DNA of 64,000 bases from Flammeovirgaceae bacterium (GCA_024638265.1 JAHEKQ010000005.1:1-64000); one strand, 5' to 3'; counted from the stretch's first letter, positions 34,977 to 43,977 are shown. The notes: generated by a model not told the origin, from the sequence alone. A program made the numbers and translations.

Positions 34977-36893
34977 TTATGCTACAAGTTCAAGAATGTT
35001 TTTCGCCGCTTTCAGAATACCTTCCGTATCAAATCCGCATTCCTTGTACAGTTCCTGCTGGGTGCCGTGCTCGATGATCTCATCGGGAATACCTAGACGG
35101 GACACAGTAGCGTGATAATCATTGTCAGCAGCGAATTCAATTACAGCACTGCCAAATCCTCCCATCAAACAGCCATCTTCGACAGTTAGTACCTTTGAAT
35201 GCATTGAGAAAATCTCATGGAGCATTTCTTCATCGAGGGGCTTAACAAATCTGGCATCATAGTGGGCTACGGAAATTCCCTCCTTCTCCAATTCATCACA
35301 GGCTGGAAAAGCAAGGTTACCGATATGTCCAATTGTAAGGATGGCAAGGTCAGAACCCTCCCTGAGTTTCCTGCCTTTTCCAATTTCTACTTTCTCCATT
35401 TCATTCCTCCAGTCCGGAAGAACACCCTGACCCCTGGGATACCTGATGGTAAATGCGCCATTATCCCTGGGAAGGGATGAAGTGTACATGAGATTTCGAA
35501 GCTCATGTTCGTTCATGGGGGAAGCCACCACCATGTTAGGTATACATCTCATATAAGCAATATCGTAGGCACCGTGATGCGTCGGACCATCAGCACCGGC
35601 AAAACCGGCCCTGTCAAGGCAGAAATTAACTGGTAAATCCTGTATAGCCACGTCATGCACAACCTGGTCATATGCCCTCTGCATGAAACTACTGTAGATA
35701 TTGCAATAGGGGATCATTCCCTGGGTTGCGAGGCCGGCTGAAAAAGTGACGGCATGTTGTTCGGCAATCCCAACATCTATGGCTCTGTCCGGCATTTCGG
35801 CCATCATAATATTCATTGAAGAACCTGAAGGCATCGCCGGGGTGACCCCGAATATCTTATCATTTTTCCTGGCCAGTTCAAGGATGGTGTGCCCAAAGAC
35901 CTCCTGGTATTTGGGGGGTTGTGGGGTCTCATGGACCTTCTTATGAATTTCCCCGGTAAGTTTGTCAAAAGTGCCAGGCGCATGCCATTTGGTCTTATTT
36001 CCGTTTTCTGCCGGCAGGTATCCCTTTCCCTTAACTGTTACGATGTGAAGGATTTTAGGACCCTTAATGTCTTTCAGGTCATTTAAAACACTGACCATAT
36101 GGTTTACATCGTGGCCATCAATTGGTCCGAAATATCGGAGATTCAGGGATTCAAAATAATTTGAGCTATCGAGCAGGAAATGCTTGATACTGTTTTCCAC
36201 TTTCGCAACGATATCCCTGGCGCTGGTTCCAAAACTACTGAGCTTCCCAAGCATATTCCAAACCTCATCTTTGACCTTGTTATAGGTATGAGAGGTGGTA
36301 ATATCGGTCAGGTAATCTTTCAGAGCGCCCACATTGGGATCAATCGACATGCAGTTATCGTTCAAGACGATCAACATATTACTGTCAGAAACGCCAGCGT
36401 GATTCATCCCTTCGAAAGCAAGCCCTGCGGTCATCGCCCCGTCACCGATAATCGCGACATGTTGTTTTTCCTCCTTACCCTGGTATTTACTGGCTACAGC
36501 CATTCCGAGGGCTGCTGATATAGAGGTGGATGAATGCCCCACCCCGAAACTGTCGTACTCGCTTTCCTTCCTTTTCGGAAAGCCTGACAAGCCTTTATAT
36601 ATTCTGTTGGTATGAAAATTCTCTTTCCTGCCGGTAAGTATTTTATGGCCATAAGCCTGGTGGCCTACATCCCAAACCAATTCGTCTTCAGGTGTATTGA
36701 AAACATGATGCAATGCAACGGTGAGTTCGACTACTCCCAAGCTAGCACCAAAATGTCCTCCATATACGGAGACACTATCAACTATGAATTGTCTCAGTTC
36801 TTCAGATAATTGTACGAGTTGCTCAGGAGACATGCCCTTCAGATCGGAAGGACTGTTTACAGTTGCCAATAATTCACCGGGCTCAATCAACAT
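34977..36893 (-). CDS. dxs: 1-deoxy-D-xylulose-5-phosphate synthase
   Basis: Dxs condenses pyruvate and glyceraldehyde 3-phosphate using thiamine diphosphate, the first step of the MEP isoprenoid pathway. The 638-residue protein has WDVGHQAYGHKILTGR (substrate/ThDP histidine), the ThDP motif AIIGDGAMTAGLAFEGMNHAG, FGPIDGHDVNHM, and the transketolase-like pyrimidine-binding domain with DVGIAEQHAVTFSAGLA and FLDRAGFAGADGPTHHG. It is full length. The gene is divergent from scpA, with promoters for both in the 172-bp gap. Confidence 0.96.
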   Translation of the reverse strand: MLIEPGELLATVNSPSDLKGMSPEQLVQLSEELRQFIVDSVSVYGGHFGASLGVVELTVALHHVFNTPEDELVWDVGHQAYGHKILTGRKENFHTNRIYKGLSGFPKRKESEYDSFGVGHSSTSISAALGMAVASKYQGKEEKQHVAIIGDGAMTAGLAFEGMNHAGVSDSNMLIVLNDNCMSIDPNVGALKDYLTDITTSHTYNKVKDEVWNMLGKLSSFGTSARDIVAKVENSIKHFLLDSSNYFESLNLRYFGPIDGHDVNHMVSVLNDLKDIKGPKILHIVTVKGKGYLPAENGNKTKWHAPGTFDKLTGEIHKKVHETPQPPKYQEVFGHTILELARKNDKIFGVTPAMPSGSSMNIMMAEMPDRAIDVGIAEQHAVTFSAGLATQGMIPYCNIYSSFMQRAYDQVVHDVAIQDLPVNFCLDRAGFAGADGPTHHGAYDIAYMRCIPNMVVASPMNEHELRNLMYTSSLPRDNGAFTIRYPRGQGVLPDWRNEMEKVEIGKGRKLREGSDLAILTIGHIGNLAFPACDELEKEGISVAHYDARFVKPLDEEMLHEIFSMHSKVLTVEDGCLMGGFGSAVIEFAADNDYHATVSRLGIPDEIIEHGTQQELYKECGFDTEGILKAAKNILELVA

Positions 36894-36970
36894 TAGGTTT
36901 GTTCTTTGCTTAATGAATAGAGAACAATGGTGTGTTCAAAAAGTTTAGTTGCATTTCCAACCAAGCTGCT

Positions 36971-36978
36971 CAAATTTA
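36971..36978 (-). promoter_or_regulatory. Candidate -7 element of dxs
   Basis: On the minus strand this reads TAAATTTG, a match to TAnnTTTG, about 78 bp before the dxs ATG. No clear -33 element is visible. Confidence 0.35.
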
Positions 36979-37001
36979 CACTTTTTTGTATCACTGACCC
37001 A

Positions 37002-37032
37002 TTTGTTTACGATTTTTATAGTCCTAACTTTA
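37002..37032 (+). promoter_or_regulatory. Candidate promoter of scpA
   Basis: TTTG at 37002-37005 and TAACTTTA at 37025-37032, 19 bp apart, match the Bacteroidota -33/-7 pair except for the last base. The scpA GTG is 33 bp further on. Confidence 0.55.
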
Positions 37033-37065
37033 CGGTCCTCTTTTGAGAATTTTTGACATTCCCGG

Positions 37066-37827
37066 GTGAGTTACGAGATCAAATTACCATTTTTTGAGGG
37101 TCCCTTCGACCTACTGCTTTTCTTCATTGAAAGAGATGAGCTGGATATTCACGATATCCCAATTTCAGAGATCACCGAAGAGTTTTTACTTTATCTCCGG
37201 CAGCTAGAGGAGATGAATATAGAGGTAGCTTCTGAATTCATACTCGTAGCCGCCACCCTGATGAGGATCAAATCCCGAATGCTACTGCCACGGCCGGAGT
37301 TGGATGAGGAGGGAAATGAGATCGATCCACGTGAAGAACTGGTAAAACACCTCCTTGAATACAAGAAGTATAAATCCGTGGTCAAGGAACTTATGGACAT
37401 GGAATCCGAGTTTGTCGAGCGGGAAAAAAGAGGGAATATTTTAAAAGAGATACGCAAGCTTGCAGAAAGCACCAATGTGGAGTCTGAATTGCAGAATGTA
37501 GATCTATATAAATTACTCCGTGTATACAAACGGGTACTCGATCGATATGTAGAGGAGCAAAATAAGCCTCGTCATGAGGTATACCAGTTTCCCTACACCA
37601 TGGAAGGCCAAAAAAAATACCTGTTATCTGCTCTTATTAAAAACAAAAGACTGGCCTTTAGCGATATAATTAAACACGAACCCGTAAAGATCGCTGTTAT
37701 CTTCAATTTCCTGTCAATCCTGGAACTCCTTCAGCAGGGTATAATTACTATTCACCTCGGGGAAGGATTCAATAATTTCTGGATTGAAGATGTGAAAGAG
37801 GGCAAGGAAGAAAATGTCGCAGAGTAG
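37066..37827 (+). CDS. scpA: Segregation and condensation protein A
   Basis: ScpA is the kleisin subunit of the bacterial SMC condensin. The sequence starts YEIKLPFFEGPFDLLLFFIERDELDIHDIPISEITEEFL, the hallmark N-terminal domain, and has the mid-protein VASEFILVAATLMRIKSRMLLP. The C-terminal winged-helix domain (KRLAFSDIIKHEPVKIAVIFNFLSILELLQQGIITI) binds the SMC cap. The start is GTG. scpB is not in the window. Its last 14 bp overlap the next gene's start, so the two are co-transcribed. Confidence 0.93.
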   Translation: MSYEIKLPFFEGPFDLLLFFIERDELDIHDIPISEITEEFLLYLRQLEEMNIEVASEFILVAATLMRIKSRMLLPRPELDEEGNEIDPREELVKHLLEYKKYKSVVKELMDMESEFVEREKRGNILKEIRKLAESTNVESELQNVDLYKLLRVYKRVLDRYVEEQNKPRHEVYQFPYTMEGQKKYLLSALIKNKRLAFSDIIKHEPVKIAVIFNFLSILELLQQGIITIHLGEGFNNFWIEDVKEGKEENVAE

Positions 37828-38911
37828 AAAGAAAATATTTAAAACCCTCAATCCCAGGAAAGTCTGGGTTCCTGTCGCAATCAGCCTGGGATTCGTCGCC
37901 TACAAGATCATTACGGATGAGAAATTTTCAGTAGAAAACCTCAGCCTGATATTTTCTGCTAGTATTATTCCTTTAGTAGTAGCCGCCATAATGTTGGTGA
38001 TAAGAGAACTCGCCTACATCTACCGACTACGGTTCCTTTCCGATGGTCAGCTGTCTCTTACGGCATCTACTTATATCATTCTGCTGTGGGAGTTTGCTTC
38101 GGCCGTAACTCCTTCTGTTGTGGGGGGTACCCCAGTGGCAGTTTTCCTGTTGATGAAAGAGAAGATCTCCCTGGGAAAATCGCTGGCCTATGCCATGGTA
38201 ACGGCCATTTTCGACAATCTGTACCTGGTGTTCCTCTCCCCTCTTTTTTACATCCTGTATTACGAAGACATTGCCTCTCTTGATCTTGGGACAGGGGGTA
38301 CGACGACGATCAAGGCAGTATTCTATACCAGCTATGGACTGATTCTCTTCTATACCTTCATCATGTGCTATTCCCTTTTTGTCAGGCCGAGGTGGTTTAA
38401 ATGGCTTATGATCAAACTCACCAGCTTAAGGTGGACCAGGAGATGGAGATACGCTGCCTACCAACAGGGTAACGAGGTGATGCTGGCATCACAGGAATTG
38501 GTCGGAAAGGGATTTAAATACTGGTGGAGGATTGCATATACAACCTTTATTTCATGGACTTCCCGGTTCTTACTCCTCAATGTAATGATCCTTGCTTTCA
38601 TCGACATGAACATGGTTGAACATATCCTTGTTTTCGGTAAGCAGGTCGTGCTTTGGGTGTTTATGCTCGCATCGCCTACGCCGGGTAGTTCGGGGATCGC
38701 CGAAATTGGGTTTGAACATATTTTCGACCAGCTGCTTGGTAGCTACACGCCAATTAATACGCTGCTTTGGAGGATTTTTACCTATTTCACCTTCCTACTT
38801 GCCGGCGTAATTGTGCTTCCCCGTTGGATCAAGAGGGTTTTCGGGAGTCCGAAAGACGTCGATGAATCTGCTCAACCTGAGGCAGTAGAAGATCTTGCGG
38901 ACCATTCCTGA
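37814..38911 (+). CDS. Flippase-like membrane protein (LPG synthase TM/UPF0104)
   Basis: This 365-residue protein has about eight membrane helices of the UPF0104/lysylphosphatidylglycerol synthase transmembrane domain, with LLWEFASAVTPSVVGGTPVAVFLLMKEKISLGKSLAYAMVTAIFDNLYLVF and the late ASPTPGSSGIAEIGFEHIF, both conserved in the family. The soluble synthase domain is absent, so it may move or flip a lipid rather than aminoacylate one. It overlaps scpA by 14 bp. Its final 83 bp are also the antisense of the coaE C-terminus. Confidence 0.8.
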   Translation: MSQSRKKIFKTLNPRKVWVPVAISLGFVAYKIITDEKFSVENLSLIFSASIIPLVVAAIMLVIRELAYIYRLRFLSDGQLSLTASTYIILLWEFASAVTPSVVGGTPVAVFLLMKEKISLGKSLAYAMVTAIFDNLYLVFLSPLFYILYYEDIASLDLGTGGTTTIKAVFYTSYGLILFYTFIMCYSLFVRPRWFKWLMIKLTSLRWTRRWRYAAYQQGNEVMLASQELVGKGFKYWWRIAYTTFISWTSRFLLLNVMILAFIDMNMVEHILVFGKQVVLWVFMLASPTPGSSGIAEIGFEHIFDQLLGSYTPINTLLWRIFTYFTFLLAGVIVLPRWIKRVFGSPKDVDESAQPEAVEDLADHS

Positions 38912-39437
38912 CCTCGCCATCCGCTAAGTCCAGTTTCTTGTTTTCAGGCCATTGCCTTTCGATGATGGACTTGATTTCGTCCCGGCTACGGTGTGGATCT
39001 CGTGCCATTACGCGCTCTATGCGAATATCAAGTGGTGCAGTAACGAGGATTACCTCATCCAATTCCCTGTACGATCCCGATTCAAATAAAAGAGCAGCTT
39101 CTTTAATAGCATATGATTGCCCGTTGTTGAAATCCACCCATTTCTTGAAGTGATTGGCCACTGCCGGATGTATGATCTTGTTTAATTTTTCCAGTAATTG
39201 ATCATTTCCAAACACCTTGCCGGCTACCCATGGCCTGTTGTAACCACCTTCATTGAAGGCTTCATCTCCCAGCAAGTTTATGATCTCGTTCCTTATTGAT
39301 GGATTGGTATCTACTAAATTCCGCGCTTCTTTATCGGCATCATAGACAGGAACCTTTAACGTACGGAAAATTCGGGTCACTACAGATTTACCCGTGCCAA
39401 TTCCGCCTGTAATCCCCAGTAAATAGGGCCTTTTCAC
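38829..39437 (-). CDS. coaE: Dephospho-CoA kinase
   Basis: CoaE phosphorylates dephospho-CoA, the last step of CoA synthesis. The 202-residue protein has the P-loop GITGGIGTGKSVVTRIF near the N-terminus, then VPVYDADKEARNLV, the coenzyme-binding DYD-like region, VILVTAPLDIRIERVMARDP and the final ADGEVRNG. Its length is normal for the family, so the stop at 38829 is credible although the gene overlaps its convergent neighbour by 83 bp. The start overlaps the ybbR-like stop by 4 bp. coaD lies elsewhere in the window (55853). Confidence 0.93.
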   Translation of the reverse strand: MKRPYLLGITGGIGTGKSVVTRIFRTLKVPVYDADKEARNLVDTNPSIRNEIINLLGDEAFNEGGYNRPWVAGKVFGNDQLLEKLNKIIHPAVANHFKKWVDFNNGQSYAIKEAALLFESGSYRELDEVILVTAPLDIRIERVMARDPHRSRDEIKSIIERQWPENKKLDLADGEVRNGPQDLLLPQVEQIHRRLSDSRKPS

Positions 39438-40390
39438 CGTATGATCACCTTTATCCCCGTAGTATCCAGAGCAATCCTTTCCACATAAGATGGAACTACA
39501 TCGGCCACCGGAACAACTGTGGAATCAGATATATCAAAACTTGTATAGTCAGCAAGCAGGGAAAGCTCGGAAGCAACCACCTGATTAGCCATGCTTTCAC
39601 GGACCCAGACACGAGTGACCTTTGTCGAGTCAGATAAGGTATAATTCTGCGGGAAATTCCTTGTGTTCACCGGCAATTCAAGGTCCAGAACTTCAAGTCT
39701 TTCAATCGGAATCATGACGCTTACCGAGGGTGGATTCCTGATGATCATTTCACTGTTGGGCAGCACCACTTCCAATTCATCTTCAAAATTCTCATCGATA
39801 TCGTTCTCATCGACCTGCAGGAAAATGGTATCCCCTATTGCAGCGATCATATCCATAGGTCCGGTAAGGCGGACCGAATCGGGTTTCAGTGTCATAGGTC
39901 CAGTCACCACAAAATCATCAGCGAGGTTCAGGGAATCTATATCAATCCATACTTTCAGGTACCTTGTTACCCTCCTGTCTATATTAAGATATAGGGTGTC
40001 TGTAAGTACATAATTGAGCTGCAAGTCTGTTACCTGGTCAGTAACTGCTGAAGGAAGTGATGATCCCGGAATTCTCGACGTATTGTCAGGAGACTCCAAC
40101 CTTATCAGGAGGGGCTCAGTTCTCACCCTCATTGATTTTCTTAGGAGGTTCCAACCCACACCCGTCATGTTCAGCAAAACCTCATCAGGAAGTTCTTCAA
40201 CTGCCTGGTAGCTATCGGTATCGTACAAAAAGGTAATTGGATACCTGACGTTAGCAGTATAATTTTTATTGAGAGAGTTAAACAACCAAAATAATGTGGC
40301 TGCCACCAGGCAAAGAATCACTACTTTCAGGTTAGTACGACCCGTATTAAGCCTTAGCAGTGTTAATATTTCCTGGAATATCTTTCTCAA
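39434..40390 (-). CDS. YbbR-domain protein
   Basis: The 318-residue protein has one N-terminal membrane anchor (LKVVILCLVAATLFWLFNSLNK) and then repeated YbbR-like beta domains facing the periplasm (YLKVWIDIDSLNLADDFVVTGPMTLKPDSVRLTGPMDMIA). YbbR proteins, such as CdaR, can regulate a c-di-AMP cyclase, but in Bacteroidota they typically sit between yajC and coaE as here. No cyclase is adjacent, so that role is not supported. It lies 9 bp from yajC and overlaps coaE. Confidence 0.8.
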   Translation of the reverse strand: MRKIFQEILTLLRLNTGRTNLKVVILCLVAATLFWLFNSLNKNYTANVRYPITFLYDTDSYQAVEELPDEVLLNMTGVGWNLLRKSMRVRTEPLLIRLESPDNTSRIPGSSLPSAVTDQVTDLQLNYVLTDTLYLNIDRRVTRYLKVWIDIDSLNLADDFVVTGPMTLKPDSVRLTGPMDMIAAIGDTIFLQVDENDIDENFEDELEVVLPNSEMIIRNPPSVSVMIPIERLEVLDLELPVNTRNFPQNYTLSDSTKVTRVWVRESMANQVVASELSLLADYTSFDISDSTVVPVADVVPSYVERIALDTTGIKVIIR

Positions 40391-40399
40391 TCAGACATT

Positions 40400-40720
40400 T
40401 TATTTCTTGGCATCACCGCTCTTTGTAGCATCCAGCGAAACAGAGCCTTTGTTAACCGTGATTTTAGTTCCCCGATCCACGTCCAGGGTAATTGTATCAG
40501 CTTCGACACTCACGACTTTTCCATGAATCCCTCCAGCGGTCACTACACTATCACCTTTAGAAATGTTCTCAAGGAATTTCCGCTGTTCTTTGGCCTTTTT
40601 CTGCTGGGGCCTGATCATGAAAAAGTAAAATACGACTACGATTCCCACCAGCAATAATAGCTGACTGTTCATAAATCCACCCCCGTCGCCCTGGGCTTGA
40701 AGCAATATATTATAGATCAT
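40400..40720 (-). CDS. yajC: Preprotein translocase subunit YajC
   Basis: YajC is a small membrane partner of SecDF in the Sec translocase. The 106-residue protein has one N-terminal helix (SQLLLLVGIVVVFYFFMIRPQQKKAKEQRKFLENISKGDSVVTAGGIHGKVV), the exact signature of the family, and a cytosolic beta domain. A promoter candidate (40741-40772) and the terminator of the preceding gene overlap just upstream. yajC, ybbR-like and coaE form one operon. Confidence 0.93.
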   Translation of the reverse strand: MIYNILLQAQGDGGGFMNSQLLLLVGIVVVFYFFMIRPQQKKAKEQRKFLENISKGDSVVTAGGIHGKVVSVEADTITLDVDRGTKITVNKGSVSLDATKSGDAKK

Positions 40721-40740
40721 TTTCTTTTGACTTTATCCGG

Positions 40741-40772
40741 CAAAACTACTCCTAAAAAAAGAAACATCCCAA
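40741..40772 (-). promoter_or_regulatory. Candidate promoter of yajC operon, inside a terminator
   Basis: On the minus strand TTG (40772-40770) and TAGTTTTG (40748-40741) are 21 bp apart, a good Bacteroidota -33/-7 pair. The TTG lies in the stem of the terminator at 40754-40792, so the end of one unit overlaps the start of the next. The ATG is 20 bp beyond the -7 box. Confidence 0.5.
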
Positions 40773-40792
40773 CCCCCTTCGGGATTGGGATG
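40754..40792 (-). terminator. Intrinsic terminator after the DUF1573 lipoprotein gene
   Basis: CATCCCAA (40765-40772) pairs with TTGGGATG (40785-40792) with additional inner C/G pairing around a TTCG-type loop. On the minus strand the stem is followed by TTTCTTTTTTT. It ends the leucine dehydrogenase-nusB-ytxH-DUF1573 transcript. Confidence 0.85.
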
Positions 40793-40816
40793 AGAATAAT
40801 GTGTAAGAAGTAATTT

Positions 40817-41341
40817 CTAGTTAGCCGGTGCGTTGGCAGCATTTACCTGGGCCTTAACCCTCAAAGTGGTAGTCTTGGGCCAGGTGTTGGCAGTAATAGT
40901 AACTGCTTTGTTCTGCGTACCGGGTTTTCCTTTACTGTTGAATTCAGCAGTAATCTCGCCGGTACCACCTACAGGGATTGGCTCCCTGGGCCATGTAGGC
41001 ACCGTACATCCGCATGAACCTTTTGCAGATTGGATGATCAAGGGGGCATCTCCCGTGTTGGTGAATGTGAAAGTGTGACTTACAATATCACCATCCGTAA
41101 TTGTTCCGAAATCATGTTCTGACTTTTCAAACTGGAACGACGGTAGTGGTCCTTCCGGTTTCTGGTCAGGCTGGGTAGCTGCCGGGCTAGCAGGACTGGT
41201 AGTAGTTCCACTGCTTTCCAGTTCCCTTAACCTGCTTTCAAGTTCAGCAATTCTCTTTTCTGAATCTTTGTTGCTGCATCCCGTGGATGCCATGAAGGCA
41301 ATTCCAAGGATCGCGAATAAGTAAATTCCAATTTTTCTCAT
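40817..41341 (-). CDS. DUF1573 lipoprotein
   Basis: The 174-residue product has a lipoprotein signal (KIGIYLFAILGIAFMASTGCSN), a short coiled coil (RIAELESRLRELES), a Pro/Thr/Ala linker, and the DUF1573 immunoglobulin-like domain: FEKSEHDFGTITDGDIVSHTFTFTNTGDAPLIIQSAKGSCGCTVPTWPREPIPVGG. The CGC pair is typical of the family. The domain is thought to act in the periplasm; its role is not known. A close paralogue is at 59284. It is the last gene before a strong terminator. Confidence 0.88.
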   Translation of the reverse strand: MRKIGIYLFAILGIAFMASTGCSNKDSEKRIAELESRLRELESSGTTTSPASPAATQPDQKPEGPLPSFQFEKSEHDFGTITDGDIVSHTFTFTNTGDAPLIIQSAKGSCGCTVPTWPREPIPVGGTGEITAEFNSKGKPGTQNKAVTITANTWPKTTTLRVKAQVNAANAPAN

Positions 41342-41352
41342 AGTTGTTTTCG

Positions 41353-41676
41353 TTAATTGTTATTGTTCTCGTCTTCTTCACTTCCTTTGATCTGGCTGAT
41401 AAGACTGTCGACATCTTCAAGGAGCCTTTCTGCTTTTTCCTTAGCTTGGTTTACTACTTTTTCCCCCTTGTCTCTCGCTTCGCTGAAATGGACTTCCTTT
41501 CCTGAAATGAGGTCTTCAACCAGGTCCTCGAGCATTTTCTTGTACTTGTCCAGGCGATAAGTCAATTTATCCCTGGTATTAGAACCCTTGTCGGGAGCAT
41601 AGAGTATACCTAAGATTGCCCCGGTAGCTGCACCCAGTAAAAAGGCCAATAATGAATTTCCTGCTTTTCTACTCAT
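41353..41676 (-). CDS. YtxH-domain protein
   Basis: The 107-residue protein starts with a glycine/alanine-rich membrane helix (GNSLLAFLLGAATGAILGILYAPDKGSNTR) characteristic of YtxH, followed by an amphipathic charged helix (YKKMLEDLVEDLISGKEVHF... KAERLLEDVDSLISQIK). The family is linked with general stress in other phyla; no function is known here. It is 2 bp from nusB and 11 bp from the DUF1573 gene. Confidence 0.85.
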   Translation of the reverse strand: MSRKAGNSLLAFLLGAATGAILGILYAPDKGSNTRDKLTYRLDKYKKMLEDLVEDLISGKEVHFSEARDKGEKVVNQAKEKAERLLEDVDSLISQIKGSEEDENNNN

Positions 41677-41678
41677 AT

Positions 41679-42812
41679 CTATTTATTGTCAATTAATCCC
41701 CTTCCACTTTTTTTGGCAAGCCCTTTTTCTATGAGGTCTTCCGAAATTGCGTCGAGTAAACCATTAATAAACTGCTTACTCTTGGGCGTACTGTACTTTT
41801 TTGAAACCTCAATATATTCATTAATCGTGACTTTTACGGGGATGCTTGGGAAATTCATAAACTCCGCAATTGCCATTTCCAGTACGATCCGGTCGGTTAG
41901 AGCAAGCCTCTCAATATCCCAGTTTTTCGCTTTTTTTGCGATGAGCCCATGCATTTCATCGGGTAACTTCAATGTCGCATCAAACAGCTTTTCAAAGAAC
42001 TCTTTATCGTCTTCAAAATTGTAAGAAACATCCTGCAGATCGAATTCTTCCGGGGCTTCTTCGTCAATCGCCTTTAACGTTTTAATAACGAGACTTTTAA
42101 TGATAGCCCTGTTTTCTTCCCAATGAATGTCTCTTTCCTCCAGGAACGTCTCAATCACTTCATTCTTGAAGATGATTTTGTTTACCAAATATTTCAAGAA
42201 CTCAAAGTCCTCTTCGAATGTTCCGTCCACTGATTCATTGTACTGGATGTATTTTTCATCCTTCACAATCAGTCTCCTCAGCCATTCACGAACTTCGGGT
42301 CGGTTCCGCCATTGTGAACCGGCATCTAAGATGGCTTTTTCAAGAAACTTGTTCAATCTTAAGCCATTGATTAACAAATTTTTAACAAAGCGTGAATGAT
42401 TGCGCTTGGTGTCAAGGGTTGCTTGCTCATGAAAAGCGAGTAGCAGGTCCAGGAAAGAGATATAGGTATCATATAGCTTTTCCACATCGGAGAGCATCTG
42501 CTTCCTGATCTGGAGCTTATCTTCTCGATTCTTATTCTCGTACTGATTTATAGCATTTTCAACCGTCTCCCTAACCTGTTCATGGTTATCTGAGGGGGCG
42601 GTTTCACCATTGGCAAGATGTAAAAAAAGCGCAAGCGCAACCTTTTGATTGATCTTGAGCTCATCTTTATCCTGGAGCTCCATGCTATTGAGATTGGGGG
42701 AGTAAGTTTCCCGGATATAGTCCTTGGCAAGGTCGTAATTCGCCTCAATTCTTTGCTTATACGCAAAGAGAGTCTGCATCACTTTGATCCTGAGGGTTCT
42801 CCTGTTGAGCAT
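41679..42812 (-). CDS. nusB: Transcription antitermination factor NusB, long Bacteroidota form
   Basis: NusB acts with NusE in antitermination at rRNA operons. The N-terminus MLNRRTLRIKVMQTLFAYKQ and the C-terminal half (KLPDEMHGLIAKKAKNWDIERLALTDRIVLEMAIAEFMNFPSIPVKVTINEYIEVSKKYSTPKSKQFINGLLDAISEDL) are the NusB fold. At 377 residues it is more than twice the E. coli protein because of a middle helical insertion found in Bacteroidota homologues. It follows the leucine dehydrogenase gene by 4 bp. Confidence 0.92.
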   Translation of the reverse strand: MLNRRTLRIKVMQTLFAYKQRIEANYDLAKDYIRETYSPNLNSMELQDKDELKINQKVALALFLHLANGETAPSDNHEQVRETVENAINQYENKNREDKLQIRKQMLSDVEKLYDTYISFLDLLLAFHEQATLDTKRNHSRFVKNLLINGLRLNKFLEKAILDAGSQWRNRPEVREWLRRLIVKDEKYIQYNESVDGTFEEDFEFLKYLVNKIIFKNEVIETFLEERDIHWEENRAIIKSLVIKTLKAIDEEAPEEFDLQDVSYNFEDDKEFFEKLFDATLKLPDEMHGLIAKKAKNWDIERLALTDRIVLEMAIAEFMNFPSIPVKVTINEYIEVSKKYSTPKSKQFINGLLDAISEDLIEKGLAKKSGRGLIDNK

Positions 42813-42816
42813 TCGC

Positions 42817-43917
42817 TTATCGGGGTAGTTTTACGTTACCCACCTCACTTATTCTTTTATCCCCAATGTGAATTGCAGCCTCCTGGGGAGAGAGGTTCTC
42901 CTCTTCGGCTACCCTCACAATTGATGCACAGTTATCATAAATCTTTTCGGCCATTGAATAGGAGCGCTCCTTGTTGTATTCCTTCATATAATCAAGATAT
43001 ACATTGATGAGGCCTCCAGCATTAATTACAAAGTCGGGGGCGTACAGGATTCCCTTTTTCATAAGGTCATATCCATGTTTGATCTCATCCTCCAGCTGGT
43101 TATTGGCAGCTCCGGCGATTATTGAACATTGCAATCTGGGAATAGTATCATCGTTTAGTGTTGCTCCCAGTGCACAGGGAGCATATACATCTATATCGAG
43201 GTCATATGCCTCCTCCGCACTAACACCCTTCGCACCGGTAGCTTTAGCCACTTTAGCAATCTTTTCCTCGTCAATATCCGAAATGTAGACGGTTGCGTTC
43301 TCTTTGCGAAGATGCTCGGTTAAGTACATTCCTACCTGTCCAACACCCTGGACCCAGATTTTCTTGTTCTCAAGGGATTCATTTCCGTATGCCTTTTTTG
43401 CCATCGCCTTCATGCCCACATAAGTGCCGTATGCGGTAACGGGTGAAGGATCTCCACTACCTCCCCTATATATAGGCAACCCGGTTACATGCTTGGTTTC
43501 CATGGCGATATATTCCATATCGCTCATTTTCATATTTACATCTTCGGCTGTAATGTATTTGCCGTTCAGGCTTTCGATAAATTTGCCAAACCGTCTCAAG
43601 AAGGCCTCCGTCTTCATCGTTTTAGCATCACCAATGAGAACCGCCTTGCCGCCACCCAGGTTTAACCCTGTGACTGCCGCTTTATAGGTCATCCCCCTGG
43701 AAAGCCTGAGAACATCCCTGATCGCCTCTGACTCGTTTGCATAATTCCACATTCTGGTACCCCCAAGTGCTGGTCCCAATACCGTGTTATGGATTCCAAT
43801 TAAAGCTTTGAGGCCAGTATCCTTGTCATGACAGACCACCAGCTGTTCGTGACCAAGAGACGTAATCTGGCTCATAATGGAATCATCCACCCGGCTTTCC
43901 AACTCTTTAACCTCCAT
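42817..43917 (-). CDS. Leucine dehydrogenase (Glu/Leu/Phe/Val dehydrogenase family)
   Basis: The enzyme deaminates branched-chain amino acids with NAD+. Residues include GPALGGTRMW (substrate-binding), catalytic Lys in GLNLGGGKAVLIGD, and a Rossmann domain with IWVQGVGQVGMYLTEHL. I start at the ATG giving MEVKELESRVDD (366 residues). The longer ORF from 43980 would begin before the predicted transcription start and adds residues unlike the family. It is the first gene of the leucine dehydrogenase-nusB-ytxH-DUF1573 unit. Confidence 0.9.
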   Translation of the reverse strand: MEVKELESRVDDSIMSQITSLGHEQLVVCHDKDTGLKALIGIHNTVLGPALGGTRMWNYANESEAIRDVLRLSRGMTYKAAVTGLNLGGGKAVLIGDAKTMKTEAFLRRFGKFIESLNGKYITAEDVNMKMSDMEYIAMETKHVTGLPIYRGGSGDPSPVTAYGTYVGMKAMAKKAYGNESLENKKIWVQGVGQVGMYLTEHLRKENATVYISDIDEEKIAKVAKATGAKGVSAEEAYDLDIDVYAPCALGATLNDDTIPRLQCSIIAGAANNQLEDEIKHGYDLMKKGILYAPDFVINAGGLINVYLDYMKEYNKERSYSMAEKIYDNCASIVRVAEEENLSPQEAAIHIGDKRISEVGNVKLPR

Positions 43918-43977
43918 GATATTATTCCCTAATTTTGTGTTAGATTTGGCCTCAAATACCTCCGGTATCGGGCATGG

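Noticed and set aside
37191-37529. Minus-strand ORF within scpA
   Set aside because: Serine-rich, low-complexity shadow of the conserved scpA frame.
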